From RGIG1752 sp045650425 (lineage in GTDB: Bacteria > Bacillota_I > Bacilli_A > RF39 > UBA660), in the NCBI GenBank assembly GCA_045650425.1, contig JAZRRD010000081.1:1-5455 (forward strand): 5,455 nucleotides of DNA, given 5' to 3'. Shown one piece after another: positions 1 through 5,070 of this stretch (position 1 is its first letter; each line of letters begins with the position of its first letter). The position numbers and the translations under genes are program-made. The notes under the pieces were generated by a model that was not told the origin of the DNA, searched no databases, and worked only from the letters and a program-made list of their open reading frames with translations.

Positions 1-341
1 CCAAAATCCTTATATATATCATATGTTTTTTCTAAATATTCTTTTATTTCATCGTGTGTCATTAATTCTGCCATATCTCCACCAATTCTACCAGTTATAT
101 CCCAATTAAGTTTACTATCACTAAATGAGCCACTACCCCCACAACCATGTACTATCGAACATACTTTACATTTTTTACAAGGTGTATCTGATGTTACAAA
201 ACATTTTCTTTTTTCTATAAGTTTACCTTTTTCTATTATTGTGATATTTTCACCCTTGACACCATTTTTAATTAATGTTATAGCACAAGCAATTCCACTT
301 GAACCGCAACCTATTATGACAATCTTTTTATTCAAACACAT
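1..341 (-). CDS. FAD-dependent oxidoreductase (COG2509-like), N-terminal part, runs off left edge
   Basis: The visible ~112 residues are the N-terminus of a Rossmann-fold flavoprotein. Seen: a beta strand followed by the dinucleotide-binding motif GCGSSG near residues 9-14, then ITIIEKG with the acidic residue (about E35) that would bind the FAD ribose, then GCGGSGSFSDSKLN. The last resembles the GGAGxFSDGKL signature I recall for uncharacterised FAD-dependent dehydrogenases. A cysteine cluster CKKCKVC, with a further Cys six residues on, lies just before it. Substrate and reaction are unknown. The start is ambiguous: ATG at 341 lies only 3 nt after GGAG of the AAAGGAG ribosome site, whereas an in-frame TTG at 335 has 9 nt spacing and gives MNKKIVIIG, a more typical N-terminus. 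The gene has its own promoter (369-397) and follows the dUTPase terminator, so it is a separate transcription unit. The C-terminal catalytic part is outside the window. Confidence 0.8.
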   Translation of the reverse strand, partial: MCLNKKIVIIGCGSSGIACAITLIKNGVKGENITIIEKGKLIEKRKCFVTSDTPCKKCKVCSIVHGCGGSGSFSDSKLNWDITGRIGGDMAELMTHDEIKEYLEKTYDIYKDF

Positions 342-368
342 CTACTCCTTTCTTTATTTTACATATTT

Positions 369-397
369 ATTATACTGATATCTTTATATTCCGTCAA
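369..397 (-). promoter_or_regulatory. Sigma-A promoter for the FAD oxidoreductase gene
   Basis: On the minus strand there is TTGACG (-35, 392-397), a 17-bp spacer, then a perfect TATAAT (-10, 369-374). Initiation would be near 361-363, giving a leader of about 20 nt before the gene. It lies just downstream of the dUTPase-operon terminator. It matches the promoter at 2815-2843 at 26 of 29 positions including the spacer. Confidence 0.85.
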
Positions 398-422
398 TAG
401 ATAATTTTAAAGTAAGCATAAA

Positions 423-450
423 AATAGGTAGAGAAAACTCTCTACCTATT
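423..450 (-). terminator. Intrinsic terminator of the 2755-455 operon
   Basis: A perfect 12-bp inverted repeat (AATAGGTAGAGA / TCTCTACCTATT) with a 4-nt loop begins 4 nt after the dUTPase stop codon. In the minus-strand transcript the stem is followed by UUU AUG CUU ACUUU; with the UU closing the 3' arm this gives a run of five U. The flank on the other strand (AAATTTATTTT) is a weaker U-tract, so function in the plus direction is possible but there is no plus-strand gene to serve. Confidence 0.85.
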
Positions 451-454
451 AAAT

Positions 455-1015
455 TTATTTTCTACCAGTTGACCCAAAGCCACCTCTATCTGCATTACCA
501 AAACTTTCTACTTTAACTAACTGTGGCATTTCCATAGCACTATGAAGTTCAAACTGTCCTATTTTGTCTCCTTTTCGTATCCATGTACCCATACAAGTTA
601 CTTTTTTACCATTAACTACAACTTTTTCAGTACACATAGCCATAGTACATTGTAAAGGCATATGCCATTGGTCGTTATCGCCCACATACGAATCATCAAT
701 CATACCTACAGAATTAGTTTCTATGCAACCCCAAGTTTTAAATGTACTACTTCTAGGCATAAGTCTACCTGTCATTCCCTTTGGTAAGTTTAATGCAAAA
801 CCAAGGGGTATCATAGCATACCCCATAAATGGTATAAATATATCATCATTAGCATATACATCTATACAATTTCCTTTTGGATTTATTACCAATTCTTTAG
901 CATCATTAAAATATTTTATTTTTATCTCCACAACATTCTCTCCTTTATATTTTATATCTTCTTCATTTATTATAATATCAAAATCATACTCTTTAAAATA
1001 TTTCTCAATATCCAA
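455..1015 (-). CDS. dut: dUTPase (trimeric dUTP pyrophosphatase)
   Basis: Hydrolyses dUTP to dUMP and pyrophosphate, keeping uracil out of DNA and supplying dUMP for thymidylate synthesis. The 186 residues carry the trimeric dUTPase motifs: GNCIDVYA near 48-55 (motif 1 region), PRSS at 87-90 (motif 2), GMIDDSYVGD at 104-113 (motif 3, with the catalytic Asp and the Tyr that excludes ribose), RKGDKIGQF at 147-155 (motif 4), and the glycine-rich C-terminal arm RGGFGSTG at 177-184 (motif 5). It is longer than a typical ~145-aa enzyme because of an N-terminal extension of about 40 residues and an insert between motifs 3 and 4. Start is TTG: an in-frame TAA directly precedes it and AGGAGG lies 8 nt upstream. 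It is the last gene of the operon, 12 nt after its neighbour and directly before a terminator. Confidence 0.93.
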   Translation of the reverse strand: MDIEKYFKEYDFDIIINEEDIKYKGENVVEIKIKYFNDAKELVINPKGNCIDVYANDDIFIPFMGYAMIPLGFALNLPKGMTGRLMPRSSTFKTWGCIETNSVGMIDDSYVGDNDQWHMPLQCTMAMCTEKVVVNGKKVTCMGTWIRKGDKIGQFELHSAMEMPQLVKVESFGNADRGGFGSTGRK

Positions 1016-1023
1016 TTACACAA

Positions 1024-1029
1024 CCTCCT
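1024..1029 (-). promoter_or_regulatory. Ribosome binding site that fixes the TTG start of dut
   Basis: A full AGGAGG lies 8 nt before the TTG at 1015. It overlaps the TAG stop of the upstream 69-aa gene (1028-1030), so termination and re-initiation are probably coupled. Confidence 0.8.
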
Positions 1030-1237
1030 AATTTTCTTTTTTGTCTTCCATTATTTTTTTATTAATAGCTGGTATTATTATTTCATTAATACTAGTTACT
1101 AAATTCTGCAATCTTTCCATTTCTTCTTCTGTTACCTCTATATCAAGGTGTAAATTTAATGCCAATGTACCCATATTATTTTCTCCATATTTTATTACTA
1201 CTTCACCTATTACATCTTCAACTCTACGATTATCCAT
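1028..1237 (-). CDS. Small phage protein of unknown function (69 aa)
   Basis: I do not recognise this family. The protein begins MDNRRVEDVIGEVVIKYGENN, has a short hydrophobic strand-like stretch (TLALNLHLDIEV), then an acidic, probably helical half (TEEEMERLQNLVTSINE..., ending in a lysine-rich tail) that could form an amphipathic helix or short coiled coil. There is no signal peptide or membrane segment. The ATG at 1237 is chosen because AAGGAG (1246-1251) lies 8 nt upstream; a GTG three codons earlier overlaps that ribosome site and cannot use it. The ribosome site overlaps the stop codon of the RuvC-like gene, and the stop of this gene overlaps the dut ribosome site, so it is translated as part of the operon. 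Tight conservation of spacing argues for a real gene; its role is unknown. Confidence 0.75.
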   Translation of the reverse strand: MDNRRVEDVIGEVVIKYGENNMGTLALNLHLDIEVTEEEMERLQNLVTSINEIIIPAINKKIMEDKKEN

Positions 1238-1249
1238 TAAAATCACTCC

Positions 1250-1777
1250 TTATTTTATATTATTTATTTTTTTATACAAAGCATATGCTAACACTATTGC
1301 ATCTACTAAATCATCATTCTTTTCTTTCCCTTTTGTACAAAATTCTCCAAATTCTTCTTTTGATACTAAGTAATTTATAAGCCATTCATAAGTCCCTTCT
1401 TTCGATTTATTTCCGCAATTCATTGCTATTTTTCTCCATTGATTAGGGGTATAAGTATATATTAAAGTAAAACCATTTTCAATTAAAAAAGAAGTTATAG
1501 CACCATATAATCTAGCTAATGTTAATCCTGTTCTACTATTAATTCCAACAAATGAATTTTCAATGGCTATATGAGTTACATTATATGTTTTTGCTATTTC
1601 TAATACCGTTTTAGCTATATGATGTATTTTTAATATTTCATCACCTTTAAAATCTTTTGATTTAATGGGAATGTTATCATATGCGATAACTTCCCCATTT
1701 TCACCATTTAATATCGCAATACCAGTCGAAGTTAATGAGCCATCAATTCCCATTATTATTTTTTCTTTGGTTGACAT
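1250..1777 (-). CDS. ruvC: RuvC-like Holliday junction resolvase
   Basis: A 175-residue RNase H-fold nuclease of the RuvC type. Expected role: metal-dependent cleavage of four-way or other branched DNA, clearing recombination and replication intermediates before packaging. Seen: GIDGSLTSTGIAIL with the first acidic residue D12, AIENSF with E73 at the end of the central strand, and NDDLVDAIVLAYAL with D156 and D159, giving the D-E-D-D catalytic set spaced as in RuvC. The length matches bacterial RuvC (about 170 aa). Between them lies an SRTGLTLARLYGAI helix equivalent to the region following the Glu in RuvC. ATG start with GGGAG 6 nt upstream, inside the end of the kinase gene; the two genes overlap by 22 nt in different frames. 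Alternative: another RNase H-like phage endonuclease of the same fold, since RuvC-like phage enzymes vary in substrate. Confidence 0.85.
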   Translation of the reverse strand: MSTKEKIIMGIDGSLTSTGIAILNGENGEVIAYDNIPIKSKDFKGDEILKIHHIAKTVLEIAKTYNVTHIAIENSFVGINSRTGLTLARLYGAITSFLIENGFTLIYTYTPNQWRKIAMNCGNKSKEGTYEWLINYLVSKEEFGEFCTKGKEKNDDLVDAIVLAYALYKKINNIK

Positions 1778-2385
1778 TCTATTCTCCCACCCATCTCTCC
1801 TCTGATATAAGTTGCAACTTCATTTATTGCATTTTGCACATCTCCATTATTGAATACACTTTTATATACTGTACGCACTCTGAAATCTTTAAATTTTACC
1901 TTATCATCTGCTAATCTACGTTCAAATTCTTCTTTTAAATCTCCTCTTTTTATTGCCCTTTCTCTTAACTTTTCTTCATTAACACTTATATATATTGGAA
2001 TTACAATATGTTTACCATATCTTGCCTTTATCTCGTTAAATCCATCTGCGTCTACTATAAATAATCCGTATTCACAACTTTCAACTTCACTTGCTGCTAA
2101 ACCATAATACCAAGTATCATCTATTATTTCTCCGTTTTTTTCGACTTTTGTATGATAAGTTCTTGTTTCAACAAATCCATTATATTCTTTCATCCTAAAA
2201 AATTCTCTATTATCAATAAAATAATATTCTCTTCCTTCTTTTTCATTTTTTCTCATTGGTCTTGTTGTATGACTTACTAAGAACTTTAATTTACCATTAA
2301 ACATTTTTATTACTTCTTTTGAAATAGTATCTTTTCCTGTGCTAGTATATCCCATAATACAAAATATTTTCTTAACTTTACTCAT
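1756..2385 (-). CDS. gmk: Guanylate-kinase-like (deoxy)nucleoside monophosphate kinase
   Basis: A 209-residue P-loop kinase that would phosphorylate GMP/dGMP (or another dNMP) using ATP. Seen: P-loop GYTSTGKDT at 12-20; SHTTRPMRKNEKEGREYYF at 38-56, closely matching the GMP-binding segment of guanylate kinases (Ser38, Arg42, Arg45, Tyr54 in the expected places); FVE at 71-73; VDADG at 111-115 in the Walker-B-like position; and RERAIKRGDLKEEFERRL at 141-158, the arginine-bearing lid. Length fits the family (about 200). Odd: Asp19 replaces the Ser/Asn usual after the P-loop Lys, and there is a tryptophan/tyrosine-containing insert (DDTWYYG, 89-95), so specificity could have shifted to a deoxynucleotide. 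The start has GGAG 7 nt upstream and lies 4 nt past the preceding gene; the 3' end overlaps the resolvase gene by 22 nt. Confidence 0.85.
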   Translation of the reverse strand: MSKVKKIFCIMGYTSTGKDTISKEVIKMFNGKLKFLVSHTTRPMRKNEKEGREYYFIDNREFFRMKEYNGFVETRTYHTKVEKNGEIIDDTWYYGLAASEVESCEYGLFIVDADGFNEIKARYGKHIVIPIYISVNEEKLRERAIKRGDLKEEFERRLADDKVKFKDFRVRTVYKSVFNNGDVQNAINEVATYIRGEMGGRIECQPKKK

Positions 2386-2389
2386 ATAT

Positions 2390-2755
2390 TCACTCCATTC
2401 TAGTTGATAAATCTTTTACCTCAAAACCTATATCTAAACTTATTAATAAAGAAATTAACGTTTCTAGTGTATATACATTATTATTCCAATTTAATGTTTC
2501 TAATTCAGTTTCAGTTGTAAATGTATCGTCATCATATATCATAATTGTTACTGCAACTTTTCTAAAATTTCTTCTGTAAAATGATATTGATATATAATTT
2601 TCTTCTTCCGAATCATCCATTAACATAATATGAGTTTTATCATATACGCTTTTTAATGATTTAATTTCATATGCTTTGCCAAAAGTAAAATATTCTATTT
2701 GTTCATTCCCTATAAACATTATTTTATCTCCAATTCTTAAATCAATATCAAGCAC
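2390..2755 (-). CDS. Hypothetical phage protein (121 aa), first gene of the operon
   Basis: I do not recognise a named family. The N-terminus, LRIGDKIMFIGNEQIEYFTFGKAYEIKSL, has the look of the small beta-barrel-like phage proteins that begin GDxVxFIGN...GKxYEV, but I cannot assign a function from that. The C-terminal half (ETELETLNWNNNVYTLETLISLLISLDIGFEVKDL) is acidic and contains a probable helix. No cysteine or metal site, signal peptide or membrane segment is seen. The start is GTG at 2755, with AGGAGA (2763-2768) 7 nt upstream; this is the first candidate start after the promoter at 2815-2843. The stop is 4 nt before the kinase start, and the kinase ribosome site lies inside this gene's last codons, so translation of the two is likely coupled. 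Confidence 0.8.
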   Translation of the reverse strand: MLDIDLRIGDKIMFIGNEQIEYFTFGKAYEIKSLKSVYDKTHIMLMDDSEEENYISISFYRRNFRKVAVTIMIYDDDTFTTETELETLNWNNNVYTLETLISLLISLDIGFEVKDLSTRME

Positions 2756-2774
2756 CTTTATCTCTCCTTCCTTT

Positions 2775-2800
2775 AGGAGATATAAATAATTATATCTCCT
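2775..2800 (-). promoter_or_regulatory. Leader hairpin just after the promoter, possible translational switch
   Basis: An 11-bp perfect stem (AGGAGATATAA / TTATATCTCCT) with a 4-nt loop occupies most of the leader, about 8-9 nt from the expected transcript 5' end. No U-run follows, so it is not an intrinsic terminator on this strand. Its 3' arm contains TCTCCT (2775-2780), which is also complementary to the ribosome site AGGAGA (2763-2768) of the next gene across a 6-nt loop. The stable hairpin leaves the ribosome site free; opening it would allow masking. It may simply stabilise the mRNA 5' end. Confidence 0.55.
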
Positions 2801-2814
2801 CTTTATTTATTTTT

Positions 2815-2843
2815 ATTATACTAATATTTTTATTTTCCGTCAA
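2815..2843 (-). promoter_or_regulatory. Sigma-A promoter of the five-gene operon
   Basis: Minus strand: TTGACG (-35, 2838-2843), 17-bp spacer, TATAAT (-10, 2815-2820). The -35 begins 5 bp past the nrdJ stop codon. Expected start near 2808. The spacer closely matches that of the promoter at 369-397. No terminator separates nrdJ from it, so the operon may also be read through from nrdJ. Confidence 0.87.
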
Positions 2844-2848
2844 TTAAA

Positions 2849-4366
2849 TTAATTACATTTTGACCAGCCACAACCTTTTACACAAGTTATACAACCGCCA
2901 CTATTTGCTAAAACTTCATTACAACTAGGACATTTGTTGAATTTCTTAGCATATTCTACTTCTCCATACTTATTTAAATATTCTTTTTCTTCTTTAGAAA
3001 ACTTTTCTTTCTTTTCTTTTTTCTTATTATTTAAATTTATTGGTGTAAAACTTTCTTTTTTATTATCTTTATCAAAACCTAATTGTTTTAATACCGCTTT
3101 TATTTCTTTTAATATTGCCATTCCACAATAACTTCCATCTGATAAGTGATTTCCTTTTCCTCTTTCTCTTGCAAAACTAGGACAAGGAGAAACACCACTA
3201 AAACTTTTTTCTATTGTTTCAAGACTTGCACCAGTTCTTAATAATGCAGACATTAATATTGCTATACATTGTAAATTTTTCTCACAACCACCACTACCAC
3301 ATTTAGTTATATATATATCTTGTATATTTCGTTCAGAAGGCGAAACACCTACAAATAGTTTAAGTTTTCCGCAACCTATTGTTAAATTACGTTTTAAATA
3401 ATAAGTATCTTCTGCTAACGACTTCCATTCTCCTCGTTTTAATCCTTCTTCTGCAACTTCCTCTTCTTTTTCTTCTTTTTTATTATCTAATGTTAATACA
3501 CCAACTCTTGCACAATTATCTCTAAATATCGTCATACCTTTTAATCCTTTTCGCCAAGCATGAATATAAAGTTGTTCTACTTCTTCAACAGTTGCTTCAT
3601 TTGGTAAATTAACAGTTGATGATATACTTGCATCTATATGATTTTGCCAAGTTCCTTGCATTTCAACTCGTTTAAATGGATTTAAAGTTTGGGCAGTTAC
3701 AAAGAAATCTGGTAATTCCTCTTCCTCTGTTAATCCATTTTCTTTCATATATTTATCTGCAATAGGTGTAAATACTTTATAATACACATCTTCTCCATGA
3801 AGACTTTCTGTTTTTCTTGTGTATGATAAACTAAATATTGGCTCTATACCACCACTTATACCTAACATAGTTGATAAAGTTCCAGTTGGTGCTATTGTTA
3901 ATAATTGACTATTTCTTAGTCCATATTTTTTAACTAATTTATAAGTTTCTTGGTCTGTATTATTTTTCAAAAACTCTGATTCTAATATTTCTTCTTTGTA
4001 TTTTGGATATACTCCTTCTTCTTTAGCTAATAAAGCACTTGCTTTTATTGTTTCATTAGCTAATACAAAACCTATTTTATCACATATTTTTAACGCTTCA
4101 TCAGAATCATATCTAACTTCCATTTTTATTAACATATCTGCTAATCCCATAATACCTATACCAATTTGTCTATAATCTCTAACTGTATCTCTTTGTATTT
4201 GTAATGGGTGTAATGGTAAACCTTGGTCTAACACTTCATTCATACCTTTAACTATTTTATGAATATCTTCTTTAAATAAAGTTAAATTAAATTCGCCATT
4301 ATCAACATAAGCTGCTAAATTTATTGACCCTAATAAACAACTACCACCGTTTGGTAAAGGTTCTTC
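2849..4366 (-). CDS. nrdJ: Class II ribonucleotide reductase NrdJ, exon 2
   Basis: The C-terminal 505 residues of an adenosylcobalamin-dependent ribonucleotide reductase, which makes deoxynucleotides without oxygen. Seen from the exon start: EEPLPNGGSCLLGSINLAA (the Glu of N-P-C-x-E, and the Cys equivalent to E. coli NrdA C462), IGIGIMGLADMLI (~69-81), IAPTGTLSTMLGISGGIEPIF (~158-178, substrate phosphate loop region), HIDASISSTVNLPN (~243-256), WRKGLKGMTIFRDNCA (~271-286), then a TSCPD-type domain (~322-425, with CGSGGCEKNL and PCPSFARERGKG), a lysine/glutamate-rich linker, and a cysteine-rich tail CPSCNEV...GGCITCVKGCGWSKC (~479-504), typical of class II enzymes and thought to carry the re-reducing thiols. 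There is no ribosome site at its beginning and an in-frame TAA lies at 4391-4393, so it is not an independent gene; it joins exon 1 in frame after intron removal. Confidence 0.93.
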   Translation of the reverse strand, partial: EEPLPNGGSCLLGSINLAAYVDNGEFNLTLFKEDIHKIVKGMNEVLDQGLPLHPLQIQRDTVRDYRQIGIGIMGLADMLIKMEVRYDSDEALKICDKIGFVLANETIKASALLAKEEGVYPKYKEEILESEFLKNNTDQETYKLVKKYGLRNSQLLTIAPTGTLSTMLGISGGIEPIFSLSYTRKTESLHGEDVYYKVFTPIADKYMKENGLTEEEELPDFFVTAQTLNPFKRVEMQGTWQNHIDASISSTVNLPNEATVEEVEQLYIHAWRKGLKGMTIFRDNCARVGVLTLDNKKEEKEEEVAEEGLKRGEWKSLAEDTYYLKRNLTIGCGKLKLFVGVSPSERNIQDIYITKCGSGGCEKNLQCIAILMSALLRTGASLETIEKSFSGVSPCPSFARERGKGNHLSDGSYCGMAILKEIKAVLKQLGFDKDNKKESFTPINLNNKKKEKKEKFSKEEKEYLNKYGEVEYAKKFNKCPSCNEVLANSGGCITCVKGCGWSKCN

Positions 4367-4403
4367 CAATTTTGTTATCCTATCGGCTTTTTATCCGATA
4401 GTT

Positions 4404-4421
4404 CTTATAGTTTCCTATAAG
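4404..4421 (-). other. Intron hairpin P9 with GAAA tetraloop
   Basis: CUUAUAG-GAAA-CUAUAAG, 7 bp, begins directly after the S/P7 3' strand (4426-4430) and its CGAA joiner. A GNRA loop here is typical of a tertiary contact in group I introns. A second hairpin follows (CUAUCGG / CCGAUAG, 4380-4386 with 4395-4401, 8-nt loop), then AUAACAAAAUUG to the 3' splice site. Confidence 0.75.
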
Positions 4422-4425
4422 TTCG

Positions 4426-4516
4426 GCATATATTTTCATTATATAATTTATTTTTATATAATGTCGGAGGCTCGTGGGGAAATTATTGCTACCATTTTTT
4501 CGCTCATTCCCTATGC
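4426..4516 (-). other. Intron P7 helix (guanosine-binding region), R and S strands
   Basis: The 5' strand GCAUA (4512-4516, in UAGAGCAUAGG) pairs with the 3' strand UAUGC (4426-4430, in AAAAUAUAUGCC). Both flanks follow the usual consensus AGAGACUA / AAGAUAUAGUCC with the pair GACUA/UAGUC changed to GCAUA/UAUGC, a compensated change that supports the assignment. The span given includes the intervening P8 region. Confidence 0.7.
4437..4463 (-). other. Intron hairpin P8
   Basis: A perfect 10-bp stem CAUUAUAUAA / UUAUAUAAUG with a 7-nt loop lies between the two P7 strands (4512-4516 and 4426-4430), the place of P8 in a group I core. Confidence 0.65.
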
Positions 4517-4521
4517 TCTAC

Positions 4522-4545
4522 GGACAATATTAGGTATTATTGCCC
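4522..4545 (-). other. Intron hairpin, probable P6
   Basis: GGGCAAUA / UAUUGUCC, 8 bp with one G.U pair and an 8-nt loop, ends one base before the R-like strand, where P6 is expected. The assignment depends on position only. Confidence 0.55.
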
Positions 4546-4559
4546 TCGGTATTACCATA

Positions 4560-5008
4560 TCTTTTATAATTTTTATTTTTTTCTTTTTTCATATGGAGTG
4601 CTAATCCATCCACCTCTATCCTTGACTAAATCGTTGTCATATGCGTGTTGCGTATTAATTGATATATTACACCATTCTAAATTTGTGTAATGGTTATTAA
4701 ATTTGTCGCAATCCTTATGATTTACAATGTCATATTCATTAGGGTTAGGATTTTCTACATAATACATAGCAACAAGTCTATGAACTCTTAAATATCTTCT
4801 AGTACCCGTGTCAACATCAGTTACTCTTATCCTTTTGTATCCATGTGCTATATGATAATAACATTCTGTCATTTTTCCGTTTCTCGTATCTACTTTGAAT
4901 ACTTCTCCGTTTTCAGTTATATAATATTCATATCTATTTGAAACATTAAAATCAAATGTAATTTTTTTCATAATCATTTTAGCACTCATATTTTTAAATT
5001 ATAAAAGA
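4560..5008 (-). other. 13-bp RNA helix enclosing the endonuclease gene
   Basis: UCUUUUAUAAUUU (4996-5008) is the exact complement of AAAUUAUAAAAGA (4560-4572), with a further G.U pair possible (5009 with 4559). The 3' arm starts at the base after the endonuclease stop codon, and the 5' arm ends 6 nt before the ATG at 4989, so the whole ORF is held in one loop, leaving the ribozyme core intact. Confidence 0.8.
4573..4989 (-). CDS. HNH homing endonuclease encoded in the intron
   Basis: A 138-residue HNH nuclease related to phage intron endonucleases. Expected role: cutting the intronless nrdJ allele near the exon junction so that repair copies the intron in. Seen: an N-terminal NUMOD4-like segment, YYITENGEVFKVDTRNGK...GYKRIRV (22-55); then VHRLVAMYYVENPNP (69-83), IVNHKDCDKFNNHYTNLEW (88-106) with the His-Asn-His type core (H70/N90-H91/N98-N99), and INTQHAYDNDL (111-121), the conserved NTQHA end of this family. 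It is intact. There is no good ribosome site before the ATG at 4989; an internal ATG at 4977 (GAG 7 nt upstream) is an alternative that gives MIMKKITF. The gene fills the loop of a perfect 13-bp RNA helix, which would hinder translation from unspliced mRNA. Confidence 0.9.
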   Translation of the reverse strand: MSAKMIMKKITFDFNVSNRYEYYITENGEVFKVDTRNGKMTECYYHIAHGYKRIRVTDVDTGTRRYLRVHRLVAMYYVENPNPNEYDIVNHKDCDKFNNHYTNLEWCNISINTQHAYDNDLVKDRGGWISTPYEKRKK

Positions 5009-5029
5009 CTTAGGCTCTCTTACCAGCTT

Positions 5030-5041
5030 ATCCTTACGGAT
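5030..5041 (-). other. Intron hairpin AUCC-GUAA-GGAU
   Basis: A 4-bp stem with a GNRA (GUAA) loop in the 5' part of the intron, 30 nt past P1. Its place suggests P2 or a loop contributing a tertiary contact. Short stem, so moderate support. Confidence 0.5.
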
Positions 5042-5070
5042 TACTATGACCGATACACCCCAATTTTTTA

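Noticed and set aside
564..1031. Plus-strand ORF of 155 codons opposite dut
   Set aside because: Lies antisense to a clear dUTPase, has no ribosome site or recognised motif, and its composition is a mirror of the real gene.
1041..1380. Plus-strand ORFs (110 and 73 codons) with hydrophobic runs
   Set aside because: Antisense to the 69-aa and resolvase genes; the Leu/Ile/Ser-rich look is what AT-rich coding DNA gives when read backwards.
1850..2107. Plus-strand ORF opposite the kinase gene
   Set aside because: No ribosome site, no motif, fully inside a well-supported gene on the other strand.
2775..2800. Leader hairpin as an intrinsic terminator for nrdJ
   Set aside because: On the minus strand the stem is followed by AAAGGAAGG, not U-rich. 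A U-rich flank exists only in the plus direction, where there are no genes.
2934..3131. Plus-strand ORF opposite the nrdJ linker region
   Set aside because: A Phe/Ser-rich shadow of the Lys/Glu-rich linker.
2849..4369. Exon 2 as a separate gene starting at TTG 4369
   Set aside because: No ribosome site; the TTG's last base is the intron's terminal G, and the protein begins in mid active-site motif. It is an exon.
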